Part shown: positions 31,609-33,824 of the stretch, piece by piece
How the letters are laid out: every line of letters begins with the position of its first letter
Position numbering within the stretch: position 1 is the stretch's first letter
Assembly: GCA_030037895.1 (NCBI GenBank)
Contig: JASHPW010000047.1
Span: forward strand, 1-33,824
DNA length: 33,824 nt
Origin: Xanthobacteraceae bacterium
GTDB taxonomy: Bacteria > Pseudomonadota > Alphaproteobacteria > Rhizobiales > Xanthobacteraceae
Direction of reading: 5' to 3'
Translations under genes and position numbers: made by a program
Notes under the pieces: generated by a model
Told to the model about the DNA's origin: nothing
Databases searched by the model: none
Seen by the model: the letters and a program-made list of their open reading frames with translations, nothing else

Positions 31609-32715
31609 ATGCAGCGAAAGACGCCGCCGTTCCGCGCCGACCACGTCGGCAGCCTGTTGCGGCCCGCGGCCTTGAAGGAGGCGCGCGCGCAGCGCGAGCG
31701 CAACGAGATCACGGAAGAGGCGCTGCGCGCAGTCGAGGACCGCGAGATCGAAAAGGCGCTCAGGAAACAGGAGGAGATTGGGCTCAAGCTCGCCACCGAC
31801 GGCGAGTTTCGCCGTTCGTGGTGGCATTTCGATTTCTTCCGCGGCTTCGATGGCGTGACGTTCTACACCACCGACCACGGCATTCAATTTCACGGCGTGC
31901 AGACCAAGGCGCACGCGCTGAGGATCACGGGCAAGATCGGTTTCTCCGGCCATCCGATGCTCGATCATTTCAAGTTCCTCAAGGCGCATACGCGCGTCGT
32001 GCCGAAGATGACGATCCCGGCGCCGCCGACATTCCATTTTCGCCAGGGCCGCGCCGCGATCAGCACGGAGGTCTACCCGTCGCTCGACCCGTTCTTCGAT
32101 GATCTCGCCAAGGCCTACCGCGGCGCGATCCGCGCCTTCTACGACGCCGGCTGCCGCTATCTGCAACTCGACGATACCGCCTGGGCCATGGTGTGCGATC
32201 CGAGCGAGCGTGCGCACTCGAAGGAGCGCGGCGACGATCCGGATGCGCTGCCCGCGCGCTACGCGCGCCTCGTCAATGCCGCGCTCGACGGCAAGCCGGC
32301 CGACATGACGATCACCATGCATTCGTGCCGTGGCAATTTCCGCTCGACCTATATCGCCTCCGGCGGCTACGAGTTCGTCGCCGAGCAGTTGCTCGGCAAT
32401 ACCGGCCTCGACGGCTATTTCCTCGAATACGACACCGAGCGCGCGGGCGGCTTCGAGCCGTTGCGGTTCTTTCCGAAAGGCAGGAAGCAGCTCGTGCTCG
32501 GCCTGGTCACCTCCAAGTCCGGCAAATTGGAGAGCAAGGACGCCGTCAAGCGCCGCATCGACGAGGCAACCAAATACGTCGCGCTCGACCAGCTCTGCCT
32601 GTCGCCGCAATGCGGCTTCGCCTCGACCGAGGAAGGCAATGTTCTCACCGAAGACGAGCAATGGTCAAAGCTGCGCATGATCGTGGAGATCGCCGACGAG
32701 GTGTGGGGAAGATAA
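31609..32715 (+). CDS. MetE-like zinc-dependent alkyltransferase, paralogue 4 (first of tandem pair)
   Basis: The 368 residues belong to the same subfamily as the gene at 10659. Motifs are PPFRADHVGSLLRPAALKEAR (6-26), LATDGEFRRSWWHFDF, GHPMLDHFKFLKA and YLQLDDTAWAMV. Zinc ligands are His238/Cys240 (TMHSCRGNF), Glu273 (YFLEYD) and Cys335 (LSPQCGF). I chose the ATG at 31609, which has GGGAGG close upstream and the same MQRKTPPF start as the next gene; an ATG at 31582 is in frame. This subfamily (about 370 residues, HVGSLLRP start, HXC...C zinc site) includes, as I recall, epoxyalkane:coenzyme M transferase, so thiol alkylation other than methionine synthesis is possible. The differing residue after the strand (DDTAWAM against DEVNLAY in its neighbour) suggests a different substrate pocket. 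Confidence 0.84.
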   Translation: MQRKTPPFRADHVGSLLRPAALKEARAQRERNEITEEALRAVEDREIEKALRKQEEIGLKLATDGEFRRSWWHFDFFRGFDGVTFYTTDHGIQFHGVQTKAHALRITGKIGFSGHPMLDHFKFLKAHTRVVPKMTIPAPPTFHFRQGRAAISTEVYPSLDPFFDDLAKAYRGAIRAFYDAGCRYLQLDDTAWAMVCDPSERAHSKERGDDPDALPARYARLVNAALDGKPADMTITMHSCRGNFRSTYIASGGYEFVAEQLLGNTGLDGYFLEYDTERAGGFEPLRFFPKGRKQLVLGLVTSKSGKLESKDAVKRRIDEATKYVALDQLCLSPQCGFASTEEGNVLTEDEQWSKLRMIVEIADEVWGR

Positions 32716-32796
32716 GTCTCATCGATCGTCGTTGCCGGGCGCGGCGATTCCAGGTGCGGCGCCGCCGCAGGGAGCGACGAAGGGAAGGATTGAAAC

Positions 32797-33824
32797 ATGC
32801 AGCGAAAGACGCCGCCGTTCCGCGCCGACCACGTCGGCAGCCTGTTGCGGCCCGCCGCCTTGAAGGAGGCGCGGACGCGGCGGGCCAAAGGCGAGATCAC
32901 CGCCGCGGAATTGACGGCAGTGGAAGATCGCGAGATCGAGGCCATCATCAAGAAGCAGGAAGCGGCCGGCCTGCAATCGATCAGCGACGGCGAATTCCGC
33001 CGCTCCTGGTGGCATCTCGATTTCCTGTGGGGGCTCGACGGCGTCAAGCGCAACGTGATGGATACCGGCATCGCCTTCGCTGGCGTCACCACGCGCAACG
33101 AGGGCGTGCGCGTCACCGGCAAGCTCGGCTTTTCCGGCCATCCGATGCTCGATCATTTCAGATTCCTCAAGGCGCGCACGCGCCGGACTCCGAAGATGAC
33201 CATTCCGGCGCCGTCGGCGATCTACGGCCGCCCGGTCGCCACGCCGATCGACAAGGCGATCTATCCGACACTCGACAAATTCTTCGACGATCTCGGCCGG
33301 ACGTACAAGAAGGCGGTGCGCGCCTTCTACGACGCCGGCTGCCGCTACCTGCAGCTCGACGAGGTGAATCTTGCGTATCTGTGCGATCCGTCGCTGCGCA
33401 GGGTCATCTCCGACCGCGGCGAGGACCCGGCCTCGTTGCCAAGGATCTACGCCGGCATGATCAACGCGGCGATTTCCGACATCCCATCAGATATGACCAT
33501 CACCATGCATCTGTGCCGGGGTAATTTTCGTTCCAGCTTCGTCGCCTCGGGCGGCTATGAGCCGGTGGCAGACACGCTTTTTAATAAGATTAACGTGCAC
33601 GGCTATTTCATGGAATACGACACGGAAAGAGCGGGTGGGTTCGAACCGCTGCGCTTCGTCCCCAAGAACAAGACGGTCGTGCTCGGACTGGTCACGACCA
33701 AGAGCGGCGCGCTGGAGAAAAAAGACGAGATCAAGCGCCGCATCGAGCAGGCGGCGAAATTCGTACCGCTCGATCAGCTCTGCCTGTCGCCGCAATGCGG
33801 CTTCGCCTCGACCGAGGAAGGCAA
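32797..33824 (+). CDS. MetE-like zinc-dependent alkyltransferase, paralogue 5 (3' truncated by window)
   Basis: This is the second gene of the tandem pair, 81 nt after the first, with AAGGA upstream of the ATG at 32797. The 342 residues visible match paralogue 4 along the whole length, and about 25 residues are missing at the C-terminus because the window ends. Zinc ligands are His238/Cys240 (TMHLCRGNF), Glu273 (YFMEYD) and Cys334 (LSPQCGF). The first 77 nt of the two genes differ at one base and the last 58 nt visible differ at one base, while the middle is much more diverged. The loop at about 60 reads QSISDGEFRRSWW, and the substrate-side strand YLQLDEVNLAYL is like that of paralogue 1. 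Confidence 0.84.
   Translation, partial: MQRKTPPFRADHVGSLLRPAALKEARTRRAKGEITAAELTAVEDREIEAIIKKQEAAGLQSISDGEFRRSWWHLDFLWGLDGVKRNVMDTGIAFAGVTTRNEGVRVTGKLGFSGHPMLDHFRFLKARTRRTPKMTIPAPSAIYGRPVATPIDKAIYPTLDKFFDDLGRTYKKAVRAFYDAGCRYLQLDEVNLAYLCDPSLRRVISDRGEDPASLPRIYAGMINAAISDIPSDMTITMHLCRGNFRSSFVASGGYEPVADTLFNKINVHGYFMEYDTERAGGFEPLRFVPKNKTVVLGLVTTKSGALEKKDEIKRRIEQAAKFVPLDQLCLSPQCGFASTEEG

Noticed and set aside
1-33824. CRISPR arrays, complete insertion sequences, phage genes or rRNA
   Set aside because: No regularly spaced repeats, transposase or integrase motifs, or rRNA-like stretches were seen.

Overview
The window is GC-rich DNA whose gene content points to an alphaproteobacterium of the order Hyphomicrobiales, probably close to Bradyrhizobium, Rhodopseudomonas or Rhodoplanes. 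The indications are a split hopanoid side-chain cluster, promoter-like sites of the EcfG general-stress type, and fragments of a palindromic intergenic element that I recall from this group. This placement is inferred; no rRNA is present to confirm it.

Layout. 1-3.2 kb: the last strand of an autotransporter barrel, a lytic transglycosylase and a ClC-type chloride transporter with CBS domains. 3.2-9.5 kb: a secreted sorbosone-dehydrogenase-like PQQ enzyme, then a tight MFS transporter - otsB - GH15 operon, and a convergent TMEM175-type channel. The sorbosone gene and the MFS operon each follow a good EcfG-type promoter match, so this looks like a stress/trehalose-related block. 9.5-16.3 kb: an extradiol-dioxygenase-like protein divergent from a MetE-like zinc alkyltransferase, a large hybrid sensor kinase, and a second MetE-like enzyme.

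16.6-25.2 kb: hopanoid side-chain region. It holds a GT2 glycosyltransferase, an AI-2E-type permease, a YkoP-like protein, hpnI, hpnJ, hpnK (which appears to start on CTG), convergent hpnA, and hpnG under its own sigma70-like promoter. The squalene/hopene core genes and hpnH are not in the window, so the pathway is split across the genome.

25.3-33.8 kb: a catabolic-looking region. A minus-strand operon (MetE-like, M24-fold protein lacking one metal ligand, aldehyde dehydrogenase) diverges from a benzoate-CoA-ligase-family gene. Next come tRNA-Thr(CGU), a degenerate duplicate of its 3' part, and a tandem pair of MetE-like genes, the second cut by the window end.

The most unusual feature is five stand-alone MetE C-terminal-domain-like proteins in 23 kb. 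All keep the His-X-Cys...Glu...Cys zinc site, but they fall into three visibly different subfamilies and sit next to aromatic/aldehyde catabolism genes. They may be alkyl-transfer enzymes (demethylation or epoxide/thiol chemistry) rather than five methionine synthases.
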